46,220 nt of DNA from Flavobacteriaceae bacterium. Lineage in GTDB: Bacteria; Bacteroidota; Bacteroidia; Flavobacteriales; Flavobacteriaceae. The translations under genes were made by a program, and so were the position numbers. Positions 9,001 through 16,678 of the stretch are shown here, one piece after another (the first letter of the stretch is position 1; every line of letters begins with the position of its first letter). The notes beneath the pieces are model-generated. The model did no database searches and was not told the DNA's origin. It saw only the letters and a list, made by a program, of their open reading frames with translations. The DNA is taken from contig JAKIUU010000019.1 of assembly GCA_021647405.1 (NCBI GenBank), forward strand, positions 1-46,220, given 5' to 3'.

Positions 9001-9294
9001 GTATGTAGCGTGATTGGCGTGCCATTGGCCGTTAAAAATACAAATATTGAAAATTTTAGGATGTGGCCAAATCCCAGTAATGGGTTGCTAAATATTAGCA
9101 TGCCAAATCTTAATGCCGATAAAATATCTGTTCAAATATTTGATACTTTGGGTAGAGATATCAAACATTTTAATTACAATTCTAATGTTATATTTAATGA
9201 AATTTTAAATCTTAAAGGACTTCAAAAAGGGGTGCTTTTTATTAAGATAATTAAAGGAAACCAACTCCTCATTAAAAAAATAATCCTGAATTAG
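6004..9294 (+). CDS. Secreted reprolysin-like metalloprotease with P domain and T9SS sorting domain
   Basis: A 1096-residue multidomain protease exported to the periplasm and then by the type IX secretion system. In order: signal peptide (MKNLIRIILFSIFFFSVQHVFSQ), a propeptide-like region, a metzincin domain with zinc motif HEMGHQFGATH (about 350-360; three His ligands and catalytic Glu) and a Met-turn candidate (IMAYAG), beta-sandwich modules, a fibronectin III-like domain (about 768-860, from LLTPSNGSIGVSVN), a proprotein convertase P domain (about 866-1001) and a C-terminal type A T9SS sorting signal starting FRMWPNPSNGLLNISMPN (about 1017). Start 6004 is preferred over the TTG at 5983, which lies within a promoter box. 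It likely degrades extracellular protein; the true substrate is unknown. Confidence 0.93.
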   Translation: MKNLIRIILFSIFFFSVQHVFSQTKGVWAISDVHTESSKILQRTTSPKHYKNYKLDINKLKKDLLNAPLRKSKFSKSKTIVTFPDASGKLIKFAILEAPVMASELAKKFPNNKSYMGRSLSDKSLSIRFSVNQLGVYAMIFKAGKKVEYIDPINKDRSQYMVYRRLDLPKKEQGFVCLTKETKGLNIPPTVFKIFNANDAKLRTFRLALATTHQYSQYHVNQAGLSLATNAQKKAAVMAAITTTMTRVNGIFENDVALTMVLVANNDQLIYLNSFVDPYTNSDGSAMLGENQTNIDNIIGTANYDIGHVFSTGGGGVAVLNSPCTSSKAQGVTGQTNPVGDAFDIDFVAHEMGHQFGATHTFNGDAGSCGGGNRTNSTAVEPGSGSTIMAYAGICFPQNVQNHSDAYFHSVSIQQMYSNIFVGLGTCAVQSSLVNNLNAPLVNAGSDVIIPKSTPFKLTAVASDADNNTLTYAWEQTDTQVTTIPPVATATGGAVFRSVSPTISATRYFPDINTVLSGQTANAWEVVPSVARTLNFDITVRDNVSGGGQTARDAKRVTVDGTSGPFVVTSQSTAVTYDVGSTQSINWNVANTNLAPVNCTHVDILLSTDGGQTYPITLASNVQNNGSVDVLIPNNPTATARIMVAGVNNAFFNVNTSDFAIQEAGFALLPQKNSTDACSGSNIVINYTFNSFAGFSETTTFSALNLPSGVNANFNPISTSVNGTNIQVTLSGITDAVLGSNTITIQALSPSLTRTVNTNLQVYSSSFNTQTLLTPSNGSIGVSVNPMLTWASESNAKTYDLQVATDMNFSTIISSINTGSTNYTLSNLIEATAYYWRVRSVNPCGTGNFSSTSVFVTYQQVCNTTSYSGTPIAIPDNSTIGASSTLSIPDNVVITDINIGVNITHAWIGDVKLNVTSPANKTVQLLASAFCAPPNMNVVFDDSGTNAVCNVSAPGYSGITKPAETLSVFNGDNAQGNWVLFAEDQGANDIGSIISWNVEVCSVIGVPLAVKNTNIENFRMWPNPSNGLLNISMPNLNADKISVQIFDTLGRDIKHFNYNSNVIFNEILNLKGLQKGVLFIKIIKGNQLLIKKIILN

Positions 9295-9322
9295 CATATA
9301 TAGGATTGGGATATTTTAATTT

Positions 9323-9364
9323 TTTCTCATTGAGAAAGTAAAGCTTCTTTTTTAAGAAGATTTT
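9323..9364 (+). terminator. Possible weak terminator after the metalloprotease gene
   Basis: Two small AT-rich hairpins in a row: TTTCTC/GAGAAA with an ATT loop (9323-9337) and CTTCTT/AAGAAG with a T4 loop (9344-9359), the second followed by A and four T. The stems are short and the T-run is poor, so this is only a candidate. Confidence 0.3.
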
Positions 9365-9430
9365 AACAAAAATTAAAAAAAAATTGTATTTTGCACTAGT
9401 TTTAACATAAATAATCAATATAAAACAATT

Positions 9431-12196
9431 ATGAAAAAGTTATTTAGCATTGTTTTTGTGCTTTTTTTAGGGACTTCCCTATTTGCACAGACAACAGTTA
9501 CTGGTACAGTAAAAGACGCAAAGTCTGGAGAAACTTTACCTGGAGTAAGTATTAAAGTAGCGGGTAAATCCTTAGGTACCACCACAGATTTTGATGGCAA
9601 ATTTACCCTTGGGGTTAGTCAAGCCACACCATTTAAGATAGAAGTGTCTTATATTGGTTACGCAACACAATCTTTTGAAGTTACCCAAAACAACATGAAT
9701 TTAGATGTTTCTTTAAAAGAAGAAAGCAACCGATTAGATGAAATCGTTGTGTCTGCTTCTAGAACACCTGAGAGTATTAGGGAGTCTCCTGTAACCATAG
9801 AGCGTATGGATATAAGAGATATTAAAAAATCTACAGCACCCGATTTTTATTCTGGTTTAGAAAATTTAAAAGGTGTTGATTTAAATACCAGTAGTTTAAC
9901 CTTTAAATCAGTTAATACACGTGGTTTTGCAACTTTTGCAAACACACGATTTGTGCAATTGGTAGACGGTATGGACAATGCCTCACCAGCATTAAACTTC
10001 GTTATGGGTAATTTATTAGGTATTAATGAACTAGATGTTAATAGTATTGAATTACTGCCTGGAGCTTCATCTGCATTGTATGGTGCCAATGCCTTTAATG
10101 GTATTTTATTTATGACAAGTAAAAATCCGTTTGAAAATCAAGGTGTCAGTTCTTATTTTAGAACAGGAATAACTGTTCAAAATGCGGCTGGGAATAATGA
10201 TTTTTATGATGTAGGTTTTCGTGCTGCCACTGCGTTTAGCGAAAAATTTGCGGCAAAAACATCATTTTCTTATATGACAGGAACAGAGTGGTATGCCACA
10301 GATTTAAATCAGTATGATGATACCTCAACACCTATAGGCGAAGCGGATGCTATCCTTCCTTTTGGATCTAGTTACGCACATGACGCCTTAAATATTTATG
10401 GTGACGAAGTAGCTACAGATATTCATAATGTTGCTTTGGCAATGGAAGCAGGTGGATTGCTACCTCCAGGGGTAAGTGCATTTATACCATCTGATGTTGT
10501 TGGCCGTACAGGATATAAAGAGCAAGATTTGACAGACTATGTAGCCAAAAGTGCCAAATTCGATGTCTCATTAAATTTTAGACCTTTTGCCAATGATTTA
10601 GAAATTGTTTGGAATTCAAGAATAGGTTTTGGTAACACCATATATCAAGGTGCTAACAGATATCAGTTGAAAAACTTTTTGATGCAACAACACAAATTAG
10701 AAATTAAAGATGATGATTTCTTTATAAGAGGTTATTCTACATCAGAAACGGCAGGAGATTCTTATGACATGCGTTTTACAGGTATCAATATGAATAAAGT
10801 GGGTGCCAGTACATGGTTTGGAACTTATGTAGGTGCTTATTTACAAGGCGTATTGGCTGGAGCCCCTTCAGAGGTAGCTCACGCGGGTGCAAGACAATAT
10901 GCTGATGCAACGCTAACACCACAACCAGGAACGGCTGCATTTAAAACCCTTTTTAATAAAGTTACATCTGATCCCGATATTTCAACAGGATCAAAATTTT
11001 TAGATGATACCAAAATGTATGTAGGTGAGGGTAATTATAATTTCTCAAGACTTTTAAATGACGAAGTTGATTTGCAAGTAGGCGGATCTTACAGACAATA
11101 TTCATTAAACTCAGGAGGCACAATTTTTACAGATTACGATGGTTCTATTGATTATAAAGAATATGGAGCCTATATGCAAGCCAGTAAAAAGTTTTCTGAT
11201 GACAGATTAAAATTAACCGCTTCTTTACGTTATGATAAAAATGAATATTTTAATGGCAATGTGTCTCCAAGAGCATCAATAGTCTATTCTGCAGGAGATC
11301 ACAAACAACACAATTTTAGAGCTTCTTATCAAACAGGTTTTAGAAACCCAGATACCCAAGCTTTATTTATAGGGTTTAATGTGGGACGCGCTATTTTAGT
11401 AGGTTCTTCACCAAACAACCTCGACAGAAGATTACCAGGTACTGCTTTAACAGGAAGAGATGTTTATAATGATTCTTATACCTTAAGTTCATTGTTTGCT
11501 TTTGCAGCCAGTGGAGATCCTTCAAAATTGGTATCTACAGTTACCCCATTGGTTAAACCAGAGGAAGTAACAGCGTATGATATTGGTTACAGAGGTTCAG
11601 TAGGAGCTGTTTCGCTTGATATTAATGCCTATTATAACAGTTATAAAGGCTTTATAAGTAACAGAACAGTTGTGACACCTAATTCAGGTAGCACTAGCGA
11701 TTTATCAGGAGTTATTGATATAGCAACAGGAAACTACACTGTTTTCCAAACCTATACAAATTCTACTGCAGATATTTCTTCTTACGGATTGAACATCGGA
11801 TTGGATACAAAATTTAATGATAAATTTAATTTAGGATTTAATTATACCTATGCACAATTTAATTTTAATCAAGCATCAGATGCCGATTTTAAAGCAGGGT
11901 TTAATACACCACAACACAAATTAAAAGTTTCATTTGGAAGCACAAATCTATTTGAAAGAGTTGGCTTTAACATCAATGCAAGATGGAGCGATAAGTATTT
12001 GTGGCAAGCCTCTATAGCCAATGCCATGATGCCATCAAGAACTGTAATTGATGCGCAAATTAATTATTCTATACCTAAAATGAAATCTGTCTTTAAAATT
12101 GGCGGATCTAATTTAGGCGGTAAAGAGTATCAAAGTGCTGTAGGTACAGGTAATATAGGATCACAATTCTATGTTTCTTGGGTAATAAACCAATAA
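9431..12196 (+). CDS. TonB-dependent outer-membrane receptor with carboxypeptidase-like N-terminal domain
   Basis: A 921-residue outer-membrane transporter energised by TonB. In order: signal peptide (MKKLFSIVFVLFLGTSLFAQ), a carboxypeptidase D regulatory-like beta-sandwich (about 21-105: TVTGTVKDAKSGETLPGVSI ... ISYIGY-type segment), the plug domain (from DEIVVSASRTPESIRESPV through VDGMDNASPALN and LLPGASSALYGANAFNGIL), then a long 22-strand-type barrel ending in an aromatic-rich strand (GSQFYVSWVINQ). The plug's RGF and GASSALYGANA motifs are typical. No SusD partner is adjacent, so a SusC/SusD glycan system is not supported. The substrate (siderophore, vitamin, peptide, other) cannot be read from the sequence. 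TATTTTGC at 9387-9394 is an imperfect -7 candidate. A strong terminator follows. Confidence 0.93.
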   Translation: MKKLFSIVFVLFLGTSLFAQTTVTGTVKDAKSGETLPGVSIKVAGKSLGTTTDFDGKFTLGVSQATPFKIEVSYIGYATQSFEVTQNNMNLDVSLKEESNRLDEIVVSASRTPESIRESPVTIERMDIRDIKKSTAPDFYSGLENLKGVDLNTSSLTFKSVNTRGFATFANTRFVQLVDGMDNASPALNFVMGNLLGINELDVNSIELLPGASSALYGANAFNGILFMTSKNPFENQGVSSYFRTGITVQNAAGNNDFYDVGFRAATAFSEKFAAKTSFSYMTGTEWYATDLNQYDDTSTPIGEADAILPFGSSYAHDALNIYGDEVATDIHNVALAMEAGGLLPPGVSAFIPSDVVGRTGYKEQDLTDYVAKSAKFDVSLNFRPFANDLEIVWNSRIGFGNTIYQGANRYQLKNFLMQQHKLEIKDDDFFIRGYSTSETAGDSYDMRFTGINMNKVGASTWFGTYVGAYLQGVLAGAPSEVAHAGARQYADATLTPQPGTAAFKTLFNKVTSDPDISTGSKFLDDTKMYVGEGNYNFSRLLNDEVDLQVGGSYRQYSLNSGGTIFTDYDGSIDYKEYGAYMQASKKFSDDRLKLTASLRYDKNEYFNGNVSPRASIVYSAGDHKQHNFRASYQTGFRNPDTQALFIGFNVGRAILVGSSPNNLDRRLPGTALTGRDVYNDSYTLSSLFAFAASGDPSKLVSTVTPLVKPEEVTAYDIGYRGSVGAVSLDINAYYNSYKGFISNRTVVTPNSGSTSDLSGVIDIATGNYTVFQTYTNSTADISSYGLNIGLDTKFNDKFNLGFNYTYAQFNFNQASDADFKAGFNTPQHKLKVSFGSTNLFERVGFNINARWSDKYLWQASIANAMMPSRTVIDAQINYSIPKMKSVFKIGGSNLGGKEYQSAVGTGNIGSQFYVSWVINQ

Positions 12197-12228
12197 AAAA
12201 CACAGTTAATTTATAACTTAATAGTTTT

Positions 12229-12261
12229 AAAAACGCCCCGCATTGCGGGGCGTTTTTTTTT
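12229..12261 (+). terminator. Rho-independent terminator
   Basis: A perfect 8-bp GC stem (CGCCCCGC at 12234-12241 with GCGGGGCG at 12245-12252), a 3-base ATT loop, five A before and nine T after. It ends the TonB receptor transcript and isolates it from atpD. Confidence 0.93.
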
Positions 12262-12330
12262 GAAGTAAATGCTTTATTCGTAATAATATAAATTATTGAT
12301 AAACCTGTTTTTATTTCTAAAAAAAAGGCT

Positions 12331-12338
12331 TATTTTTG
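12331..12338 (+). promoter_or_regulatory. Predicted -7 box for atpDC
   Basis: TATTTTTG, an exact TAnnTTTG match, 58 bases before the atpD start and downstream of the terminator. A weak -33 (CTG at 12305-12307) lies 23 bases upstream. It is the only good candidate between the terminator and atpD. Confidence 0.5.
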
Positions 12339-12396
12339 CAACTTCAAATTTATAAATAAATAAAGGCGTAACGCTAAGTAAAAAACCATAAAAGTA

Positions 12397-13908
12397 ATGA
12401 CTAAAGTTACAGGAAAAGTTGCCCAAATTATCGGCCCTGTTTTAGATGTAGAATTTTCATCAGAAGCCGAATTACCAAGAATTTACGACTCCTTAGAAAT
12501 AACCAAAAAAGACGGTTCTACTTTGGTGTTAGAAGTTGAACAGCATATAGGAGAAGATACTGTGCGTTGTATTGCCATGGATTCTACCGATGGTTTGCAA
12601 CGCGGACAAGAAGTTCGTGCTACAGGTAATCCGATTAAAATGCCAGTAGGAAATGATATTTATGGCCGTTTGTTTAATGTTACAGGAGATCCTATTGATG
12701 GTTTAGAAGCCTTGCCAAAAGACGGTATTAATGGTTTGCCAATTCATAGAGATGCGCCAAAATTTGAAGATTTATCAACAGCTACTGAAGTACTTTTTAC
12801 AGGTATTAAAGTAATCGATTTAATTGAGCCTTATTCAAAAGGAGGTAAAATTGGCCTATTTGGTGGTGCTGGTGTTGGTAAAACAGTATTGATTCAAGAA
12901 CTGATTAACAATATCGCAAAAGGCCATGGTGGTTTGTCTGTATTTGCAGGTGTGGGAGAACGCACGCGTGAAGGAAATGATTTACTACGAGAGATGTTAG
13001 AGTCGGGTATTATAAAATACGGCGAAGAATTTGACAAGTCTATGGAGGAAGGCGGTTGGGATCTTGAAAAAGTAGATATGAAACTTTTAAAAGAATCAAA
13101 ACTTACTTTTGTCTTTGGTCAAATGAATGAACCTCCAGGAGCACGCGCTCGTGTGGCTTTATCTGGTTTAGCCATTGCAGAATATTTTAGAGATGGTGCT
13201 GGCGACGGTCAGGGTAAAGACATCTTATTCTTTATTGACAATATCTTTAGATTTACACAAGCTGGTTCAGAGGTGTCGGCATTATTAGGTCGCATGCCCT
13301 CAGCAGTGGGGTATCAGCCAACTTTAGCTACAGAAATGGGGACTATGCAAGAGCGTATCACATCAACAAAAACAGGATCAATTACATCGGTTCAAGCCGT
13401 ATATGTGCCTGCAGATGATTTAACAGATCCAGCACCTGCAACAACTTTTGCGCATTTAGATGCCACAACTGTATTGTCGAGAAAAATTGCCGAGTTGGGT
13501 ATTTATCCAGCAGTTGACCCGTTAGATTCTACTTCGCGTATTTTGACACGCGAAATCTTAGGCGATGAGCATTACGATACTGCACAACGCGTAAAAGAAA
13601 CACTTCAAAAATATAAAGAACTTCAAGATATTATTGCTATTTTGGGTATGGATGAATTAAGTGAAGAAGATAAATTAATAGTGCATCGCGCCCGTCGGGT
13701 ACAACGTTTCTTATCACAACCATTCCATGTTGCCGAACAATTTACAGGTATTCCAGGTGTTTTAGTCGATATTAAAGACACAATTAAAGGCTTTAATATG
13801 ATTATGGATGGCGAATTAGATAAATACCCAGAAGCCGCGTTTAACTTAAGAGGCTCAATCCAAGATGCTATTGACGCTGGCGAAAAAATGTTGGCCGAAG
13901 TAGCTTAA
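12397..13908 (+). CDS. atpD: F-type ATP synthase subunit beta
   Basis: The catalytic subunit of the F1 sector, which makes or hydrolyses ATP in step with rotation driven by proton (or sodium) flow. Seen in 503 residues: an N-terminal beta-barrel (VTGKVAQIIGPVLDVEF), the P-loop GGAGVGKTV (about 157-165), the catalytic Glu in GVGERTREGND, the DELSEEDK motif and the C-terminal helical domain. The length includes the roughly 30-residue insertions often seen in Bacteroidota beta subunits. It is followed by atpC after 18 bases. The other subunit genes are not in the window, which fits the split arrangement common in this phylum. Confidence 0.98.
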   Translation: MTKVTGKVAQIIGPVLDVEFSSEAELPRIYDSLEITKKDGSTLVLEVEQHIGEDTVRCIAMDSTDGLQRGQEVRATGNPIKMPVGNDIYGRLFNVTGDPIDGLEALPKDGINGLPIHRDAPKFEDLSTATEVLFTGIKVIDLIEPYSKGGKIGLFGGAGVGKTVLIQELINNIAKGHGGLSVFAGVGERTREGNDLLREMLESGIIKYGEEFDKSMEEGGWDLEKVDMKLLKESKLTFVFGQMNEPPGARARVALSGLAIAEYFRDGAGDGQGKDILFFIDNIFRFTQAGSEVSALLGRMPSAVGYQPTLATEMGTMQERITSTKTGSITSVQAVYVPADDLTDPAPATTFAHLDATTVLSRKIAELGIYPAVDPLDSTSRILTREILGDEHYDTAQRVKETLQKYKELQDIIAILGMDELSEEDKLIVHRARRVQRFLSQPFHVAEQFTGIPGVLVDIKDTIKGFNMIMDGELDKYPEAAFNLRGSIQDAIDAGEKMLAEVA

Positions 13909-13926
13909 CTTAAAACTATAGAAAGT

Positions 13927-14205
13927 ATGTTCTTAGAAATTGTAACACCCGAAGCCACTTTGTGCAAATCAGATGTAGATTCTGTTTTGGTGCCTGGTAT
14001 TGAAGGTGAATTTCAAATGTTAAACAATCATGCGCCTGTAGTGTCTTCCTTAATGAAAGGGACTATTAAAATTTATGGTGAAATTTCTATTGATGATGAA
14101 TATCAAGATAGATTTACTGAGGGTAAAGACAATGGGAAATGGTTGGCCATTGAAAGTGGTACCATTGAAATGAATGACAATAAAGTGATTATTTTGGTTG
14201 ACTAA
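13927..14205 (+). CDS. atpC: F-type ATP synthase subunit epsilon, short form
   Basis: Central-stalk subunit of the F1 rotor. The 92 residues cover only the N-terminal beta-sandwich (LEIVTPEATLCKSDVDSVLV ... GEFQMLNNHAPVVSSLMKG); the C-terminal two-helix inhibitory domain of about 45 residues found in E. coli-type subunits is absent. A polar insertion (about 53-70, GEISIDDEYQDRFTEGKDNG) sits between two strands. Short epsilon subunits are usual in Bacteroidota as far as I recall, so this is not a truncation by mutation. Its stop is followed directly by a terminator. Loss of the helical domain implies that the classical epsilon inhibition of ATP hydrolysis does not operate here (inference). Confidence 0.93.
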   Translation: MFLEIVTPEATLCKSDVDSVLVPGIEGEFQMLNNHAPVVSSLMKGTIKIYGEISIDDEYQDRFTEGKDNGKWLAIESGTIEMNDNKVIILVD

Positions 14206-14215
14206 AATAGTATTC

Positions 14216-14257
14216 AAAAAAAAAGCCTTGTTTTGAAATTTCAAACAAGGCTTTTTT
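14216..14257. terminator. Bidirectional terminator between atpC and the DUF6029 gene
   Basis: Stem GCCTTGTTT (14225-14233) pairs with AAACAAGGC (14243-14251) around a 9-base loop, with nine A before and six T after. It works on the plus strand for atpC. The A-run gives nine T on the minus strand, so it can also stop readthrough from the converging DUF6029 gene. Confidence 0.88.
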
Positions 14258-14421
14258 AAGTAAAGAAATATTTTAAAACTAACTATCCTCGACGCAAAGC
14301 ATACGAGGCATTTCGCTAGTTTTATTTTGACCTTTAGGTCAAAAATCAATATTTCTTACTTAGATTCCCGCTTTCGCGAGAATGACAATTTCAACGGAAA
14401 CCTCGATGCAGAGCATCGAGG
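14258..14421. repeat. Cluster of nested and tandem palindromes (REP/MITE-like)
   Basis: Five inverted repeats in about 165 bases. An outer pair AAGTAAAGAAATATT (14258-14272) and AATATTTCTTACTT (14348-14361) encloses AAAACTA/TAGTTTT (14275-14281, 14317-14323), CCTCG/CGAGG (14287-14291, 14304-14308) and TTTTGACCT/AGGTCAAAA (14325-14333, 14336-14344). It is followed by ATTCCCGC/GCGAGAAT (14364-14383, one mismatch) and a 9-bp hairpin CCTCGATGC/GCATCGAGG (14401-14421). The CCTCG arms occur in both parts. It is non-coding, convergent and intergenic, and probably a dispersed repeat family. There is no transposase. Confidence 0.7.
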
Positions 14422-14433
14422 AATTCTTTTCGA

Positions 14434-16077
14434 TTAAAAAGTTGTGCTAAAATTTAGAGAATATCCAGTAGTTCTGGGTACAAATCTACAAACGCCACCA
14501 ACACATAATAAGCCCCCACGCTGACGCCCGTAATTTAATGCTAAGCGACTTTTATTTTTAGAATAGCTACCTCCAAAATTATAATAATGAATTTTCTCAG
14601 CATCATTAGTATTGCCATAGTTATATAAATCTGACACATAAAATGATATGTCTTTATAGTAAACTTCTGATGACGCCGACCACCAATTTTTAGAATCATT
14701 AGGTGTTTGTAAGTGTTCTATTTTTACGCGAATACTGGTTAGATTTGTTAATTTATAGGAGGTTTCACTTAAAAAAAGCCAAGCATTTATCTGATCAAAA
14801 TTGTCTTCAAGTAATTCTTTGTTGTAATAAATAACCATAAATGTGCTTAGTGTGGTTAATTTTTTAGACCACTTTTTCCGAATTTCAAGATTTAAATCGC
14901 TGAAATATTTAGCACCAAAACTCAAGTATTTACTGGTATAAGTTCTGTTGTCTAAATCATAAATAGCATCTAAACCGTACCATATAGCATAATTTAGAGC
15001 CAATTGGGTGCCGTATTTACCTCCTAATGTAGTACCGCGTTTAAATTTATAAAAAGCATCTATTTGATAACCAATTTCGCCAGATTTTCCAGAGGGACTA
15101 AATGCCAATTGGGGTTGCGATTGATAGACATATATATTGGCCAAACTAAAATCTTGCTGCTTGGTTAAACTTGGTAAGTAATTGACTCGTTGGTCATTAA
15201 AAATATTTTGATTAACATTCCTATTGAGATAAAAAGTCATGTTTTCTAGGCGTCTAAAAGTGGCATCTACACTAAAATTTTTGTAAGTAAAACCGGTATT
15301 AAATAATAAGGCATTTCCATCAAATAAACGGTTATCGAATACATTTTCAAATTTTACCAAGGCGTCTTTTTTCTTGTAAACATATTCTATGTTGCTGTAA
15401 AATGTATTTTTATTAAAATGGAAGGCATTGGAAAAAGCACCCGTAGTTTTATTAAACTTAGGATTCGTTTTTACACTGTTTTGGTAGCGTGCCACATAAC
15501 TAAATTCATAACTGAGGGCAGAGTTTTTTAATTTAAGAATTTCTGAAATCGACACAATTGAATTGATACCGTAAATGTGCCCTTTTGATAAATCAAAACC
15601 TTTGCGTTGTTTGCCATAAAATCCTTTTAAGCTTAAAAAGGATGTAGGCTTATAATGCAGTAAGCCCCCAAAAATAGCATTGTTAATACCTAATTGGCGG
15701 TCTTCATAAGCTCTAAAAATTAGCCCACTGGCAAATTGTTCGTAAAAATAGCCTAAAGTGCTATTAAACTTGTCGGTCTCATAGTTTACAGAAAAGGTAG
15801 CGATGTTTAAAGAACTGGTAAAATTTGGCGAAAAGTTGAGCAGTGCTTGGGGGGCATAAGATTCAAATTGTACTTGCATTGTAAAATGATCATAATTGTA
15901 ATTGACATTTAAATATGAATTTGATCTAAGAGCATTTCCCGCTGTAAATTTACCTGTGCGATTATCGTTTACATACCATTGCGAGTTGGTTTCAAATCCA
16001 ATATTTAAAAAGGATTTGTCTTGTGCAATACCCAATATAGATGAACATATAAAAAAAGCAGTTATAAAATATTTCAT
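14434..16077 (-). CDS. DUF6029 family outer-membrane beta-barrel protein
   Basis: A 547-residue protein with a signal peptide (MKYFITAFFICSSILGIAQ) and a mature part made of alternating aromatic/polar strands (SYLNVNYNYDHFTMQVQFES, FSVNYETDKFNSTLGYFYEQ, IYVYQSQPQLAFSPSG, YSLNFSTTF), ending in the aromatic F typical of outer-membrane barrels. It resembles the DUF6029 family of Bacteroidota, whose function is not established. It begins 13 bases after the thioredoxin-like gene and is surely co-transcribed with it. I recall DUF6029 genes pairing with TlpA- or Omp28-like genes in this phylum, which suggests a redox-linked envelope role; that is inference. Its 3' end faces the palindrome cluster and the atpC terminator. 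Confidence 0.8.
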   Translation of the reverse strand: MKYFITAFFICSSILGIAQDKSFLNIGFETNSQWYVNDNRTGKFTAGNALRSNSYLNVNYNYDHFTMQVQFESYAPQALLNFSPNFTSSLNIATFSVNYETDKFNSTLGYFYEQFASGLIFRAYEDRQLGINNAIFGGLLHYKPTSFLSLKGFYGKQRKGFDLSKGHIYGINSIVSISEILKLKNSALSYEFSYVARYQNSVKTNPKFNKTTGAFSNAFHFNKNTFYSNIEYVYKKKDALVKFENVFDNRLFDGNALLFNTGFTYKNFSVDATFRRLENMTFYLNRNVNQNIFNDQRVNYLPSLTKQQDFSLANIYVYQSQPQLAFSPSGKSGEIGYQIDAFYKFKRGTTLGGKYGTQLALNYAIWYGLDAIYDLDNRTYTSKYLSFGAKYFSDLNLEIRKKWSKKLTTLSTFMVIYYNKELLEDNFDQINAWLFLSETSYKLTNLTSIRVKIEHLQTPNDSKNWWSASSEVYYKDISFYVSDLYNYGNTNDAEKIHYYNFGGSYSKNKSRLALNYGRQRGGLLCVGGVCRFVPRTTGYSLNFSTTF

Positions 16078-16090
16078 GATACGGGTTTGA

Positions 16091-16570
16091 TTATTGAATA
16101 TTTTGGATTAAAATATCAAAAATAGCATCTTCATTACCAGGGGTGTAACCAGAGTGTTGGTAAACTATTTTACCTTTTTTTAATATGATAATTTCGGGAA
16201 TGTTTGAAATATTTAAGGCCCTTTTAAGCTTCTGGTTGGTGTCTAATAAAATTTTATAGGGCCATTGATGGCTTTTTACAAATGGTTTAACTCTTGAAAT
16301 TGTTCTATAATCATCTATAGAAACAGCTATAATTTTAACGCCAGTTTGCTTTTGCCAATCACTATAAAGTTCTTTTATTTCGTCTAATTCATAAATGCAG
16401 TTAGAACACCAAGTAGCCCAAAAACTTATTATAACAAGGGGCTCTTTTTCGAGTAATTTTATTTGAAACCCCTTATTTTCAAGAGTCTTTAATGATATGT
16501 AGGGCAAGCTTTGGGCATAAGTAGCCGAAAAAAGCAGTAATGTAAAAATTAGAGCTGGTAATTGTCGCAT
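16091..16570 (-). CDS. TlpA-like periplasmic thioredoxin-fold protein
   Basis: A 159-residue exported thiol:disulfide oxidoreductase-like protein when started at the ATG at 16570. That start gives the signal peptide MRQLPALIFTLLLFSATYAQ; the ATG at 16609 would add 13 polar residues before it. The thioredoxin fold shows FWATWCSNC (active-site Cys 55 and 58), the following helix and the cis-Pro region SNIPEIIILKKGKIV. WCxNC is close to the WCxPC/WCxxC signatures of TlpA and ResA relatives. It probably reduces or shuffles disulfides in the periplasm, perhaps for the DUF6029 barrel encoded 13 bases downstream or for a cytochrome; the substrate is unknown. Confidence 0.88.
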   Translation of the reverse strand: MRQLPALIFTLLLFSATYAQSLPYISLKTLENKGFQIKLLEKEPLVIISFWATWCSNCIYELDEIKELYSDWQKQTGVKIIAVSIDDYRTISRVKPFVKSHQWPYKILLDTNQKLKRALNISNIPEIIILKKGKIVYQHSGYTPGNEDAIFDILIQNIQ

Positions 16571-16678
16571 AAAATAAATTTCTCTATAATTGAGATTTAA
16601 GTCATGCAAACAGTCGGTTTTCTACACGAAAACTTACAAATATTTCAGGGTAATAAATAGGATATTTACGGTATTTAT

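Noticed and set aside
9431..12196. SusC-type glycan transporter
   Set aside because: No SusD gene or polysaccharide-degrading genes are adjacent; only a general TonB receptor call is supported.
14050..14349. Minus-strand frame across atpC and its terminator
   Set aside because: It runs through a terminator and the palindrome cluster and overlaps atpC; it has no sensible protein features.
14258..14421. CRISPR array
   Set aside because: The repeats are inverted and of different sequence, not regularly spaced direct repeats, and no cas genes are near.
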